DNA of 64,000 bases from contig JBEBSD010000029.1 in assembly GCA_040394475.1 (NCBI GenBank), positions 1-64,000 on the forward strand, given 5' to 3'. Positions within the stretch are counted from its first letter, which is position 1, and every line of letters starts with the position of its first letter. Origin of the DNA: JBEBSD01 sp040394475. Its GTDB lineage: Bacteria > Bacteroidota > Bacteroidia > Cytophagales > Spirosomataceae. Shown here piece after piece: positions 25,695 to 34,420 of the stretch. The notes under the pieces were generated by a model, which saw only the letters and a list, made by a program, of their open reading frames with translations, did no database searches and had not been told where the DNA came from. The translations under genes were made by a program, and so were the position numbers.

Positions 25695-28600
25695 TTACCT
25701 ATTTTTCTTCATTTCAGTTGTATAGTGCTTGGATAAGTGGTGATAGAGCACGAGTTCCTGCTGGCGTTGTTTGGACAGCAGCAGCCGGTTGAAGAACATG
25801 TGCACAAAGGAAGCCGTAACCGAGGGTTGCAGGGCTGAAATCCGGCCCTCCGATAACTTCCGGATGGTGGCCGAGCGCCTTTCGAAGATCTGTCTGAACG
25901 ACAGAAGAGGCTCCTGGACGGTCGCGCTGTCCAGGCAATTCCCGATGGTTGCACGCTCCGCCCGGTAATGGGCATCCATTTGTATCCGGAGCGCGTCAGC
26001 TCCTTCAAATTCTTCGGACATTCGCCGGTAGAGCACGCCGGTCAGTTCCCTCTTACCGGGGAGGTTCAACCCGAAGTCATCCAAGAGCGCATCGGCCCCC
26101 ATCAACCCTGCCACCCAGCGAAGGTTTTCATCGTCGTGGTTTTCTATCAGGACCAGCAGGCCGGCCACCGCTTCGCTGTCAGCATGGAATACCGATTCTA
26201 TCAGGTCAAATTCCAGTCCGGAGTAACGTTCGAGTTCGCGGCTATAGGTATCGTTCTGGATTTTCGCGATCGTTCCGTCCGCCAGGAAGGGCTGTAGCCG
26301 CTGGTTGAGCATTTGGATCATTTCCTGCCAGAAAACCGGGTTTCGCCCGTTGTAGAACCGGAGTCTTATATGCGGAGCGGGATCGTGGTACCGGATAAAA
26401 AACCATTTCATCAGTATCCCCGAATCCATCTGATCGCGGCACAGCTGCCGGAGCACGCCGGTCAGCAATTTGTCTGCAGTATTGGTACCACAGTACAGCT
26501 TCACGTACAGCCATGCACTTCCCGGCGGGAAATCCCGCTGCTCCGGTTGCGGGCAGCGTTGCGGGCTTCCGCCGAACGGAGGTTTCATCGTATGGAAGGG
26601 GAGTACGATTTCATTGGTATACCCGTTCAGCAAGCCGCTTACAGCCGCCTCATTTCCCTGCAAAAATTCCACCAGCCTTATCCGGCCGTCCTTTGCCAAT
26701 GCTTCTTTCAGCAAAGCGGTCGAAAAAGGATACTCGCTGTCAATCAGCAGCTCGTTGTCTCCCCTGCAGAGCTGCACATACCGGGGTATACGCAACCGAT
26801 TTCGGAGAAGGTTCCATTCAGTGTGAAAATCGGCATGTTTATGAAAAAGCTCCGGAAGCCGCTCCTTTTCCAGGTTCCAGGCGGCCCTGGAAATCACCCA
26901 ATGCCCGTATCTCACTGCGGGTAAAAACGAGCGGCCGGAGAGGTGCCCCCAGTCCCAGCCAAAACCGGTACGACCGACCGAGACATCGCACAGAAACCGG
27001 TACAAAGGCAACCCTCCTGTATAATTGTGGGCGGTCGCCATCCGCGGGATCACCCTTTTGTCGAATTTCCTGCTTCTCAGCACGATGCTGATCCCGTCCG
27101 GCATGGACACCGTAAGATCGGAAGGCGCTATCCGGTGTTCGGGGGAGCGCGTGCTGCCGCAGAGATAGACGATCTCGTAATCCCTGATATGCGGCCTGCG
27201 CAGGATATTGCCGGCCTTCGTGCCGGGCAGATGGGCAATTTCCGCATACAGCACATCCTGATCCTGCTCCTGGTGTACCCGGGCAGCCTGCCGGACCCGC
27301 TGTTCGAGCAGATCGTCCAAATGACAAAACCTTCCCAAGAGTTCAAAGCCCGACGGCCCTCCGGCTGCTCTGAGGAGGAACCGGAAATCCCCCTGATCCA
27401 GCGCATCCTGAGAGTCCGTAAAAATACTCCCAAGCCAGTAAAGGCCTTCCCAGGACGGCAACGGGTGTTGCTTCAGTTCAGCCAGGTCCTTATCCGTCAG
27501 CAGCACACGCCCGGAGCTGCCCGATAATGCCCGTTCCAGCAATACCTCCTTAAAATGGCTCAAATGAGTATGCCTGAAGCTGCGTTCCCCGTCGGATTCC
27601 GGGAAGCGGATGCTCCCGAGCAAGGGCAACTCATCGCAGTTGCCCGGTGTCACGTGTCCGTACCCCACCCCTGATTCGCTGTCAAGCGCCGTTAGCAACG
27701 AGACCTCCCGTTTTTCGTATTTTTCAAAGAATTCCTTCCCGAAGTTTTCCAGGTCGGCATTGGTTTTCGTTAAAAGCGGCCGCAGGTTTTCAAACTCCCT
27801 GGTCAGTACCGCCACGCATTCCCGGCCGATGTGGCTGACGGTGGTGGGAAAGGTGATATCGGTTTGTACAACCGGCTCGTTTCCGGGACTTACTGTATTC
27901 GAAGGAAGGAGCGACCGGATGTGGTGCAGCGTGCGCAAACGGGCCTTCCGGCTGTCCATGTGACTGCGGATAGCGGTCAGCAGGCTGACCTGCCGGCGGG
28001 TTCCTTTCATGTCCGAAAGCTTCGCTATCAGCACATCCAGGTACTCGGGACCCGTTACGTTCTCTTCCAGATCGCTGACGATAAGCTGTGCTGCGAACAT
28101 GGCTTCAAGCAATGCCTCCACCTCTTGCGGAGGCATTGCGTCTCCAAGCGCGGCGATCACTTCCCCGGCCGTACAATCCTCCAGGGTATTCAGAAGACGG
28201 TCTGTCCCGGCGCCCGACGCGACGGCAGCGAGCAGGTGCATCGGCCCGTCCGGCGTTGGTGTCCGTTCTGCGTAGCGGTAAGCCCCTTGCCTGAGCTGCA
28301 GGCTGGAATTAATCCGGTAGCGCAGCTGGCGGCGGACGGCCGGGTGGTCCAGGAAGGCTGCTGCGAGCTGCGACAGGACACTGCGGTCGAGCCGGGTGGT
28401 TCGCCGGAAGGCCGGACTTTCCGCAAACCGGATACTGGTTTGTGGTGCTACAAGCCCCACGGCTACCCCCGCAAAGAGACCGTAGGGCGTCGCCCTGCTG
28501 CAAACGCGGACAAGGTATTTATACAATGCTCCGAATATCTTCTGCCGGGCGTTCCCGCTTACCTTTCCGGCTTCAAGCTGCCGGAAAGCTTCGTATAACC

Positions 28601-28763
28601 CCGGGGAAGCGGTAAAAACTGCTTCGGACAGGACAGGGCCCGAGAACAACGCCAGGAGCTCCTTTTCGAAGCACGCCGTGTCGGCAGCTGTTTGGTGAAA
28701 GCGAAACAGCGTTTCAAGAGGCATCAGCGGCCTCCGGAGCAGGTAAAAGCCTTGTGGGACCAT
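25695..28763 (-). CDS. lanB: LanB lanthipeptide dehydratase (full length)
   Basis: A cytoplasmic enzyme of 1022 residues that dehydrates Ser and Thr of the precursor using glutamyl-tRNA. The N-terminal glutamylation domain (about 10-700) has Arg86, Arg90 and Thr92 in RVCSRATPYGLFAG, aligning with the catalytic Arg/Arg/Thr of NisB. The C-terminal SpaB_C elimination domain (about 740-1020) has FIRYHDPAPHIRLRF with His798 and Arg802, aligning with the NisB elimination site. Many Bacteroidota carry the two domains as separate proteins; here they are fused. A 1022-residue length is normal for the fused form. The upstream element resembles that of lanA. No LanC cyclase follows; the next gene downstream is the response regulator. 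Confidence 0.94.
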   Translation of the reverse strand: MVPQGFYLLRRPLMPLETLFRFHQTAADTACFEKELLALFSGPVLSEAVFTASPGLYEAFRQLEAGKVSGNARQKIFGALYKYLVRVCSRATPYGLFAGVAVGLVAPQTSIRFAESPAFRRTTRLDRSVLSQLAAAFLDHPAVRRQLRYRINSSLQLRQGAYRYAERTPTPDGPMHLLAAVASGAGTDRLLNTLEDCTAGEVIAALGDAMPPQEVEALLEAMFAAQLIVSDLEENVTGPEYLDVLIAKLSDMKGTRRQVSLLTAIRSHMDSRKARLRTLHHIRSLLPSNTVSPGNEPVVQTDITFPTTVSHIGRECVAVLTREFENLRPLLTKTNADLENFGKEFFEKYEKREVSLLTALDSESGVGYGHVTPGNCDELPLLGSIRFPESDGERSFRHTHLSHFKEVLLERALSGSSGRVLLTDKDLAELKQHPLPSWEGLYWLGSIFTDSQDALDQGDFRFLLRAAGGPSGFELLGRFCHLDDLLEQRVRQAARVHQEQDQDVLYAEIAHLPGTKAGNILRRPHIRDYEIVYLCGSTRSPEHRIAPSDLTVSMPDGISIVLRSRKFDKRVIPRMATAHNYTGGLPLYRFLCDVSVGRTGFGWDWGHLSGRSFLPAVRYGHWVISRAAWNLEKERLPELFHKHADFHTEWNLLRNRLRIPRYVQLCRGDNELLIDSEYPFSTALLKEALAKDGRIRLVEFLQGNEAAVSGLLNGYTNEIVLPFHTMKPPFGGSPQRCPQPEQRDFPPGSAWLYVKLYCGTNTADKLLTGVLRQLCRDQMDSGILMKWFFIRYHDPAPHIRLRFYNGRNPVFWQEMIQMLNQRLQPFLADGTIAKIQNDTYSRELERYSGLEFDLIESVFHADSEAVAGLLVLIENHDDENLRWVAGLMGADALLDDFGLNLPGKRELTGVLYRRMSEEFEGADALRIQMDAHYRAERATIGNCLDSATVQEPLLSFRQIFERRSATIRKLSEGRISALQPSVTASFVHMFFNRLLLSKQRQQELVLYHHLSKHYTTEMKKNR

Positions 28764-28802
28764 ACTTCAAACGGGTTTGGACGAAAAGAGAGTTCCCGGG
28801 GG

Positions 28803-28866
28803 CAAATATTAGCAGGATCACAACGTGTATGAAATTTCTTAGACCAATCGTGCAGCTTTTTCGATC
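28803..28866 (-). promoter_or_regulatory. lanB promoter region with the lanA-type upstream element
   Basis: On the plus strand, GAAA, 4 nt, TTAGACCAA (28839-28847), 11 nt, TTTCGA. The nine-base core and the TTTCGA part are identical to the lanA element, and the 11-nt spacer between them has the same length. A -7-like AATATTTG ends with its TTTG 40 bp from the start codon, matching the 41 bp at lanA. The two genes are therefore probably co-regulated. Confidence 0.65.
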
Positions 28867-28868
28867 AA

Positions 28869-28895
28869 ATGCATTTCGGGCACGACGAAATGCAT
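28869..28895. terminator. Hairpin after the RND gene, possible terminator
   Basis: A perfect 10-bp stem (ATGCATTTCG with CGAAATGCAT) and a 7-nt loop, starting 1 bp after the stop of the efflux gene. No strong T run follows on the minus strand, so termination may be partial. It separates the metal-efflux operon from lanB. Confidence 0.6.
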
Positions 28896-28896
28896 A

Positions 28897-31800
28897 TCAC
28901 CCACGTTTTTGCTCCCACTGCAATGCTTTATAGTAGACGATCGGGAAGACCAGCAGCGTAAAAAGTGTTGCCGTTACCAATCCGCCGATAATGACCACGG
29001 CGAGCGGTTTCTGGCTTTCGGAGCCGATTCCGGTGCTGAGCGCCGCCGGCAGCAAACCAACGGCCGCCATCAGTGCAGTCATTACGACGGGTCTTGTCCT
29101 TATCCTGACCGCATTTAAAATAGACGCAGTGATATCCCTGGTGACCTTTAGTTGTTTCTTTATTTCAGAGATCAGGATGACGCCATTTTGAATACAGATC
29201 CCGAAAAGCGCGATAAAGCCCACCCCGGCCGATATACCGAAATTCATGTTGGTCAGGTGCAGCGCCAAGATGCCGCCGATTAATGCAAAAGGCACGTTGA
29301 TCAATACATAACCCGCATCTTTGGCGTTTCCGAACATGACGAACAGCAGCACAAAGATCAGGACCAGACTTACCGGAACGACTTGCGCCAGCCGCTCGCT
29401 GGCCCGTACCTGGTTTTCGAATTCGCCTGTCCAGTCGATCTTATAACCGGCAGGCAAACCGATCAAACCCACATTTTTCCGGGCTTCGGCAATCGTGCTC
29501 CCCAGATCCCGCTCCCGTACCGAAAATTTCACACCGATAAACCGTTTGGTATTGTCGCGGTAAATAAACGCCGGACCCGTAACCTGCCGGATAACCGCAA
29601 TTTCCTTCAGCGGGATTCTTTTCCCGGTAATCGTCGGAATAAACAGCATCATAATATCGCTTTCGCTCTTTCGGTAACCGGCATCGTAGCGAATCCGGAT
29701 ATCAAACCTGCGATCTCCTTCATACTTCTGTGTAACGGTTTTTCCACCCACTGCCATCTCAATTACCGCCTGGGCGTCGGCCTTCGTGATCCCGTGTATG
29801 GCCATTTTCTCTTCATCAAGAATCACGCTTATCTCCGGCTGACCGATATTCCGGAGAATTCCAACATCCTTTATCCCCTCAATACCTTTTATCCCGGCCA
29901 TCACGCTATCCGCATACGCGTTCAGGACATCCAGGTCATCACCGTATATTTTTACGGCATTGGAAGCCTTTATACCGGCGGCGGCCTCGGCCACGTTGTC
30001 TATGATGGGCTGTGAATAATTATAGGTTATTCCCTGGTAGACCGACAGACTGTCATCCATCTCGGCTACGATTTCCTCCATATCCAGTCCTCTCCGCCAC
30101 TTGCTCTTTTCAATAAGATCCACCTGAAACTGCACAAAATAAAATCCGTTGGGATCGGTACCGTCGTTGCTCCGTCCCGTTTGTGACAGCACATCCTTTA
30201 CCTCGGGAAAGCCCATCAGTTTCACTCTCAGCTCATTGGTCAGCTTTACACTCTCATTGAGCGAAATACTCATCGGCAATTCTGCTGTCACCCATAAAGC
30301 CCCTTCGTTGAGCTGCGGTAAAAATTCCGTCCCAAGCCACCGTGTTGAAAATACCGTCAATCCAAAAGCGGCCGCCGCAAGGACAAGCGTCAATTTTTTC
30401 CGTGCGAACGTCCATCGAAACCCATGTGCCACCGTCTTGTTGACGAACCTGGTGAAAAAAATCTCTTTTTCCTTAACGTTCTTTTTCAGTAAATACGCAG
30501 ACAGGACCGGCACCAGGGTGAGGGTAAAAATAAGGGCGCCCAAAAGTGCGAACCCCAGCGTCCAGGCCAGCGGGGAAAACATTTTCCCTTCTACCTTCTC
30601 AAAGGAAAAAATGGGCAGCAATGCCGAAATAATGATCAGTTTAGAGAAGAAAATGGGTTTTCCCATTTGCACGCCGGTGGTTTGGATGAGTCCCAATTTG
30701 GCCAGGCTGTTGAACCGTTTCATCCCTACCTGCTTCGCCTTATGGTCCAGGGCTACGAAAATGCCCTCCACCATCACCACTGCCCCGTCAATAATGATCC
30801 CAAAGTCGATCGCTCCCAGCGACAACAGATTGGCGCTCATCCCGCGCATCTGCAACATCAGAAACGCGAATAACAAAGAAAGGGGGATCACGATCGCCAC
30901 AATGGCCGTTGTTCGCCAGTCAGCCATAAAGAGGAGCACGATGAGCGTCACGAACACAATCCCTTCCCCCAGGTTCTTCAGGACAGTGGCGGTACAATAC
31001 GCCATCAGGTTGTCCCGGTCATAAAACGTTTCGATCCGGGCGTCCGACGGCAGGCCCGTCGCATTGAGTTCCGCTATCTTTTCCTTGACCAGCCCCAATA
31101 CTTCGCTTGGGTTTTCACCTTTACGCATCACTACGATCCCTTCCACCACATCGTCCTGGTGATTGAGCCCCACCTGCCCCACCCTGGGGGCGCTGGCCTC
31201 CCTGACGGTGGCCACATCCTTTACCAGCAGCGGATTGCCGTTAAAAATATCGACAATGGTATTCTCGATATCGCGGGTGCTGTCCAGTAAACCGATCCCC
31301 CTGACCACGTAGGCCTGCCCGTTTTTTTCGATGACGTCCCCCCCTACATTAAGGTTAGATTTGCTCACTGCTTCGTACAGTTCCAGCGGTGTGAGACTGT
31401 ATTGCTGGAGTTTCAGCGGGTCTACGGAGATTTCATAGATCTTCTCCTGTCCGCCGAATGCGACCACATCCGCTACGCCCGGTACACGACGCAGCTCCCG
31501 GTCGATTACCCAGTTTTGAATGGTGAGCAGATCACGGGTATCGCGGCTTTCACTCTGCAGGACGTACCTGAAAATCTCACCCGTAGGACCATAAGGCGGC
31601 TGTACATCCGGATCCACCCCTTCCGGCAACTGCACATTGACCAATTGGTTGTTTACCTGCTGCCGGGCAAAGAAATCTTCGACATCGTCTTCGAAAATAA
31701 TCTTGATAACACTGAGCCCAAACATCGTGACACTGCGGACATTCATTTTCCGCTGCACGCTGTTCATGGCAATTTCAACCGGTGTGGTCACGAAGCGTTC

Positions 31801-31992
31801 TACCTCTTCTGCGCTGCGTCCACTCCATTCCGTCACGATGATGATCTGTGTGTTGGTCACGTCGGGGAACGCCTCTATAGGTATATTCTTAAAGCTGATG
31901 GCTCCTAAGATAGCGACGACACTGACCCAGAAAAACGTAAAAAACCTGTTTTTAAGCGAAAAGCCTATAATGTTTTTAATGAAATTGTTCAT
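28897..31992 (-). CDS. Heavy-metal efflux RND transporter (CzcA/CusA family)
   Basis: An inner-membrane RND pump of 1031 residues that exports metal ions out of the cell together with a membrane fusion protein and outer-membrane channel. The first helix (about 17-35) and the PIEAFPDVTNTQI stretch are typical of the heavy-metal group. The fourth-helix motif DFGIIIDGAVVMVEG matches the DFGxxxDGA pattern of pumps for divalent ions (Zn, Co, Cd, Ni) better than the copper/silver type, which has AxxxxxDAA instead; I therefore lean to CzcA-like rather than CusA-like function. Twelve transmembrane segments and two large periplasmic loops are present. It is the last gene of the operon, 6 bp after the fusion protein gene. 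Confidence 0.94.
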   Translation of the reverse strand: MNNFIKNIIGFSLKNRFFTFFWVSVVAILGAISFKNIPIEAFPDVTNTQIIIVTEWSGRSAEEVERFVTTPVEIAMNSVQRKMNVRSVTMFGLSVIKIIFEDDVEDFFARQQVNNQLVNVQLPEGVDPDVQPPYGPTGEIFRYVLQSESRDTRDLLTIQNWVIDRELRRVPGVADVVAFGGQEKIYEISVDPLKLQQYSLTPLELYEAVSKSNLNVGGDVIEKNGQAYVVRGIGLLDSTRDIENTIVDIFNGNPLLVKDVATVREASAPRVGQVGLNHQDDVVEGIVVMRKGENPSEVLGLVKEKIAELNATGLPSDARIETFYDRDNLMAYCTATVLKNLGEGIVFVTLIVLLFMADWRTTAIVAIVIPLSLLFAFLMLQMRGMSANLLSLGAIDFGIIIDGAVVMVEGIFVALDHKAKQVGMKRFNSLAKLGLIQTTGVQMGKPIFFSKLIIISALLPIFSFEKVEGKMFSPLAWTLGFALLGALIFTLTLVPVLSAYLLKKNVKEKEIFFTRFVNKTVAHGFRWTFARKKLTLVLAAAAFGLTVFSTRWLGTEFLPQLNEGALWVTAELPMSISLNESVKLTNELRVKLMGFPEVKDVLSQTGRSNDGTDPNGFYFVQFQVDLIEKSKWRRGLDMEEIVAEMDDSLSVYQGITYNYSQPIIDNVAEAAAGIKASNAVKIYGDDLDVLNAYADSVMAGIKGIEGIKDVGILRNIGQPEISVILDEEKMAIHGITKADAQAVIEMAVGGKTVTQKYEGDRRFDIRIRYDAGYRKSESDIMMLFIPTITGKRIPLKEIAVIRQVTGPAFIYRDNTKRFIGVKFSVRERDLGSTIAEARKNVGLIGLPAGYKIDWTGEFENQVRASERLAQVVPVSLVLIFVLLFVMFGNAKDAGYVLINVPFALIGGILALHLTNMNFGISAGVGFIALFGICIQNGVILISEIKKQLKVTRDITASILNAVRIRTRPVVMTALMAAVGLLPAALSTGIGSESQKPLAVVIIGGLVTATLFTLLVFPIVYYKALQWEQKRG

Positions 31993-31998
31993 CGGGGA

Positions 31999-33087
31999 TT
32001 AATCGTTTAAGGCGTCGTAAACCAAAATACCATTTTCGGATATCACGGTTTCCCCCGGAGACAGTCCGCTTTGTATATACGTTTCCTTACCCAGTTCCCG
32101 GTAGAGCTGTACTTCTCTGGTTTCTATATTGTGTTTATCCCTGAAGACCATCACCCAGTGCTTGCTCTTATCGAAGATCACTGCCGAAGCGGGCACGGTC
32201 ACCAACTCTTTGTCTTCGGTGAAATGTACATCTACGGTACAGTTCATCTCAGGCTTAAGCTTATAATCCGAATTCGGGATTTTCACCCGTATCTTCATAG
32301 CCCTGGTTTCGGGATCGATCACATTGTAAATCTTCTCAATTTTCCCCTTGTAGTGGAAATCCGGAAAGGCCAGCGTATGCACCACGACGTCCTGGCTTTC
32401 GGATATTTTGGCTATATCACTTTCATTCACGTTGGCCACGGCCCATATCTCGTCAATTTCCGCCACGGTAAACAAGGGTTCGGCCTGATCCAGCCGCAGC
32501 TGCTCGTTGATGGTAATGTTCTTGGTGATGACAAATCCGCTTATGGGAGCCTGTACCTGATAAAGCGACCCGCTCCTGAGCCGGTATATGGCATATACTT
32601 CATTCATGCGTTCCAGTTCTGCCTTCGCTTTTTCCAGCTCACTTTCTGCTGCTGCCACATCCTTTTCGGAATTGAGTTTCCCTTCAAAGAGATCCCGGGC
32701 TACCTGCATGTTTTTCTCGGCAATAGTCAAATTGTTGATGGCATCCATTTTTTCTTTACGAAAGGAGGCTACCTCGCTGCTCTGGATGGTGGCCAGCACC
32801 TGCCCCTGTCGTACATAGTCCCCCAGGCCCACGTTAATCGTTTTTACGACTCCGCTGACAATCGGGTTGATCTGCGCCTCCTTGTTGTTGTTGGCTGTAA
32901 TTTTACCGAAGAGCCGGATCTCATTTTTGACATAAGATAACGCGGCCTCATGAAACTCGCATTTCTCCATCATGGTTTCACTCAGTGCAAAAGCTTTTAT
33001 CGATTCCTCAGGAGCCCGCTTCTGACAACTTCCCAAAACTGCGAAAATGCCAAGCGATAAAAGGGCTGATCGGATGCTGCTGTACAT
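31999..33087 (-). CDS. RND efflux membrane fusion lipoprotein
   Basis: The periplasmic adaptor of the tripartite metal pump, 362 residues. A lipobox LGSC places Cys21 as the lipid-bearing residue. A biotinyl-lipoyl-like domain (about 75-100 and 185-205, with GLGDYVRQGQVLATIQS and LYQVQAPISGFVI) flanks a coiled hairpin (about 105-175). A beta-barrel follows with IDEIWAVANVNESDIAKI, and then a membrane-proximal domain. No histidine-rich metal-binding extension is visible. The gene is 1 bp after the channel gene and 6 bp before the pump gene, so the three are one transcript. Confidence 0.92.
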   Translation of the reverse strand: MYSSIRSALLSLGIFAVLGSCQKRAPEESIKAFALSETMMEKCEFHEAALSYVKNEIRLFGKITANNNKEAQINPIVSGVVKTINVGLGDYVRQGQVLATIQSSEVASFRKEKMDAINNLTIAEKNMQVARDLFEGKLNSEKDVAAAESELEKAKAELERMNEVYAIYRLRSGSLYQVQAPISGFVITKNITINEQLRLDQAEPLFTVAEIDEIWAVANVNESDIAKISESQDVVVHTLAFPDFHYKGKIEKIYNVIDPETRAMKIRVKIPNSDYKLKPEMNCTVDVHFTEDKELVTVPASAVIFDKSKHWVMVFRDKHNIETREVQLYRELGKETYIQSGLSPGETVISENGILVYDALND

Positions 33088-33088
33088 A

Positions 33089-34342
33089 CTAGTATAAATC
33101 TTTACCGGTTAACAAATTCAATAACTCCCCGCTTTCCACAAGCTGTATCCTGATTCTGACCAATTCGGTCAGCACTTCATTATACGCCTCAAAAAAATCG
33201 ATAAACTCTATGATGGAGACATTCCTTTTCCTGAAATTATCGGTCATTCCTCTTAAAGTGATTTCAAAATAAGAATCGTATAATCCGGTAGCTTTAAAAT
33301 ACTCGGATACGGTCTGACGGTAATAGGAATGGGTATTTTTGATTTCGCTCAGGATATTGTTCCGCACCGCTTCCACCTGGTATTCCGATTGTCTTATCCG
33401 GTGGCGGGCGGTTTTGATGTTCCCCTGATTTTTGTTCCATAACGGAAGCGGAAGGGCTACTCCGGCATTGACCTGGTTGCCGAATGCCCCGCTGCGCTGG
33501 TCATAGGTAACGAAAACATTCAAATCAGGAACGGCCAGCTTTTTCTGGTATTCATGGTACTGAACCGCCAGGTCGTTGTTCTTCTGTTCCAGCAGCATAT
33601 CCGGCCTGTTCGCCAACGCCAGCTCCTGCAGCTCCCCGAAACCAACGGGCTTGATATACGCTTGTATATCCTTTTCTTCAAAAGCGAAGTCGACGGTTAC
33701 CTGTGTCTGAAGAATTGTATTCAGCGCTGTCTGGGACTGGTAATAGGCTTTGTATATTTCGGCGCGGTCATTGTTCAGCTTCAGGTAGGCTCCTTTTAAC
33801 CGGACCAGGTCTTTAACGGGGACATTGCCTTTGTCTGCCTGTACCTGGGTGCTGCTGACCAGCGAATCCAGTAAATGAAGCTGCTGGTTGTAACTACCGA
33901 GAAGGATTTTCTGCTGCCCTACCGCATACAGATTGAAATGCAGCTGGTAGCGGAGCTGGCGGACCAGGTTCTGGAACTCCAGTGCCGCAATTGCGGTATT
34001 CGTTTTAGCTAACGCAATCTCGGCCTTCCGCTTTCCCCCTAACAGGAATAATTGTTCCAGCTGAAAATACTTTTGTCCGGAACTACCCGCATGGAGCGCC
34101 TTCCTGTTTTCCGGATCGTACACGTTCAGATCGGCTGTCGCCACCGGATTCGGGTACAACCGGGCCTGGAGCTCCTGGGCCTTTTGTGCCTCGATATTCA
34201 TCGACGCAGCCAGCAAATAATAATTACGGTTGACAAAAAGGCTGTCAGCCTGCCTCAGGTCAATACGCAGGGTATCCTGAGAGGCAGCCAAAAGCGGAAA
34301 CAAAATAATCAGGGATAAAACTGGAAAGTACTTACGGCACAT
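33089..34342 (-). CDS. TolC-family outer-membrane channel of the metal pump
   Basis: The outer-membrane efflux channel, 417 residues, with a signal peptide (about 1-21, ending in AASQ). Two outer-membrane efflux repeats contain long heptad-like helices rich in Ala, Gln and Leu (for example ARHRIRQSEYQVEAVRNNILSEI). It is the first structural gene of the efflux operon. About 45 bp upstream of its start codon lies a pair of 13-bp direct repeats at 34387-34420, probably the site of the divergently named but co-oriented OmpR-type regulator further upstream. Confidence 0.92.
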   Translation of the reverse strand: MCRKYFPVLSLIILFPLLAASQDTLRIDLRQADSLFVNRNYYLLAASMNIEAQKAQELQARLYPNPVATADLNVYDPENRKALHAGSSGQKYFQLEQLFLLGGKRKAEIALAKTNTAIAALEFQNLVRQLRYQLHFNLYAVGQQKILLGSYNQQLHLLDSLVSSTQVQADKGNVPVKDLVRLKGAYLKLNNDRAEIYKAYYQSQTALNTILQTQVTVDFAFEEKDIQAYIKPVGFGELQELALANRPDMLLEQKNNDLAVQYHEYQKKLAVPDLNVFVTYDQRSGAFGNQVNAGVALPLPLWNKNQGNIKTARHRIRQSEYQVEAVRNNILSEIKNTHSYYRQTVSEYFKATGLYDSYFEITLRGMTDNFRKRNVSIIEFIDFFEAYNEVLTELVRIRIQLVESGELLNLLTGKDLY

Positions 34343-34386
34343 GGTTTTCTTTCAATTCGTGCCGTAAAGAACTTTCAAAAGACCTT

Positions 34387-34420
34387 AAAATCAGCTTAAG
34401 CCGGGTAAAAATCAGCTTAA
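34387..34420 (-). promoter_or_regulatory. Direct-repeat pair upstream of the efflux operon
   Basis: Two exact copies of AAAATCAGCTTAA (plus strand) start at 34387 and 34408, 21 bp apart, or two helical turns, as OmpR-type regulators often bind. They lie 45-78 bp upstream of the channel start codon. The second copy overlaps the stop codon of the sensor kinase gene. Confidence 0.5.

Noticed and set aside
28897..34342. RND pump operon as exporter of the lanthipeptide
   Set aside because: The pump carries heavy-metal signatures and its own metal-type regulators, and a hairpin separates it from lanB; lanthipeptides normally use ABC exporters.
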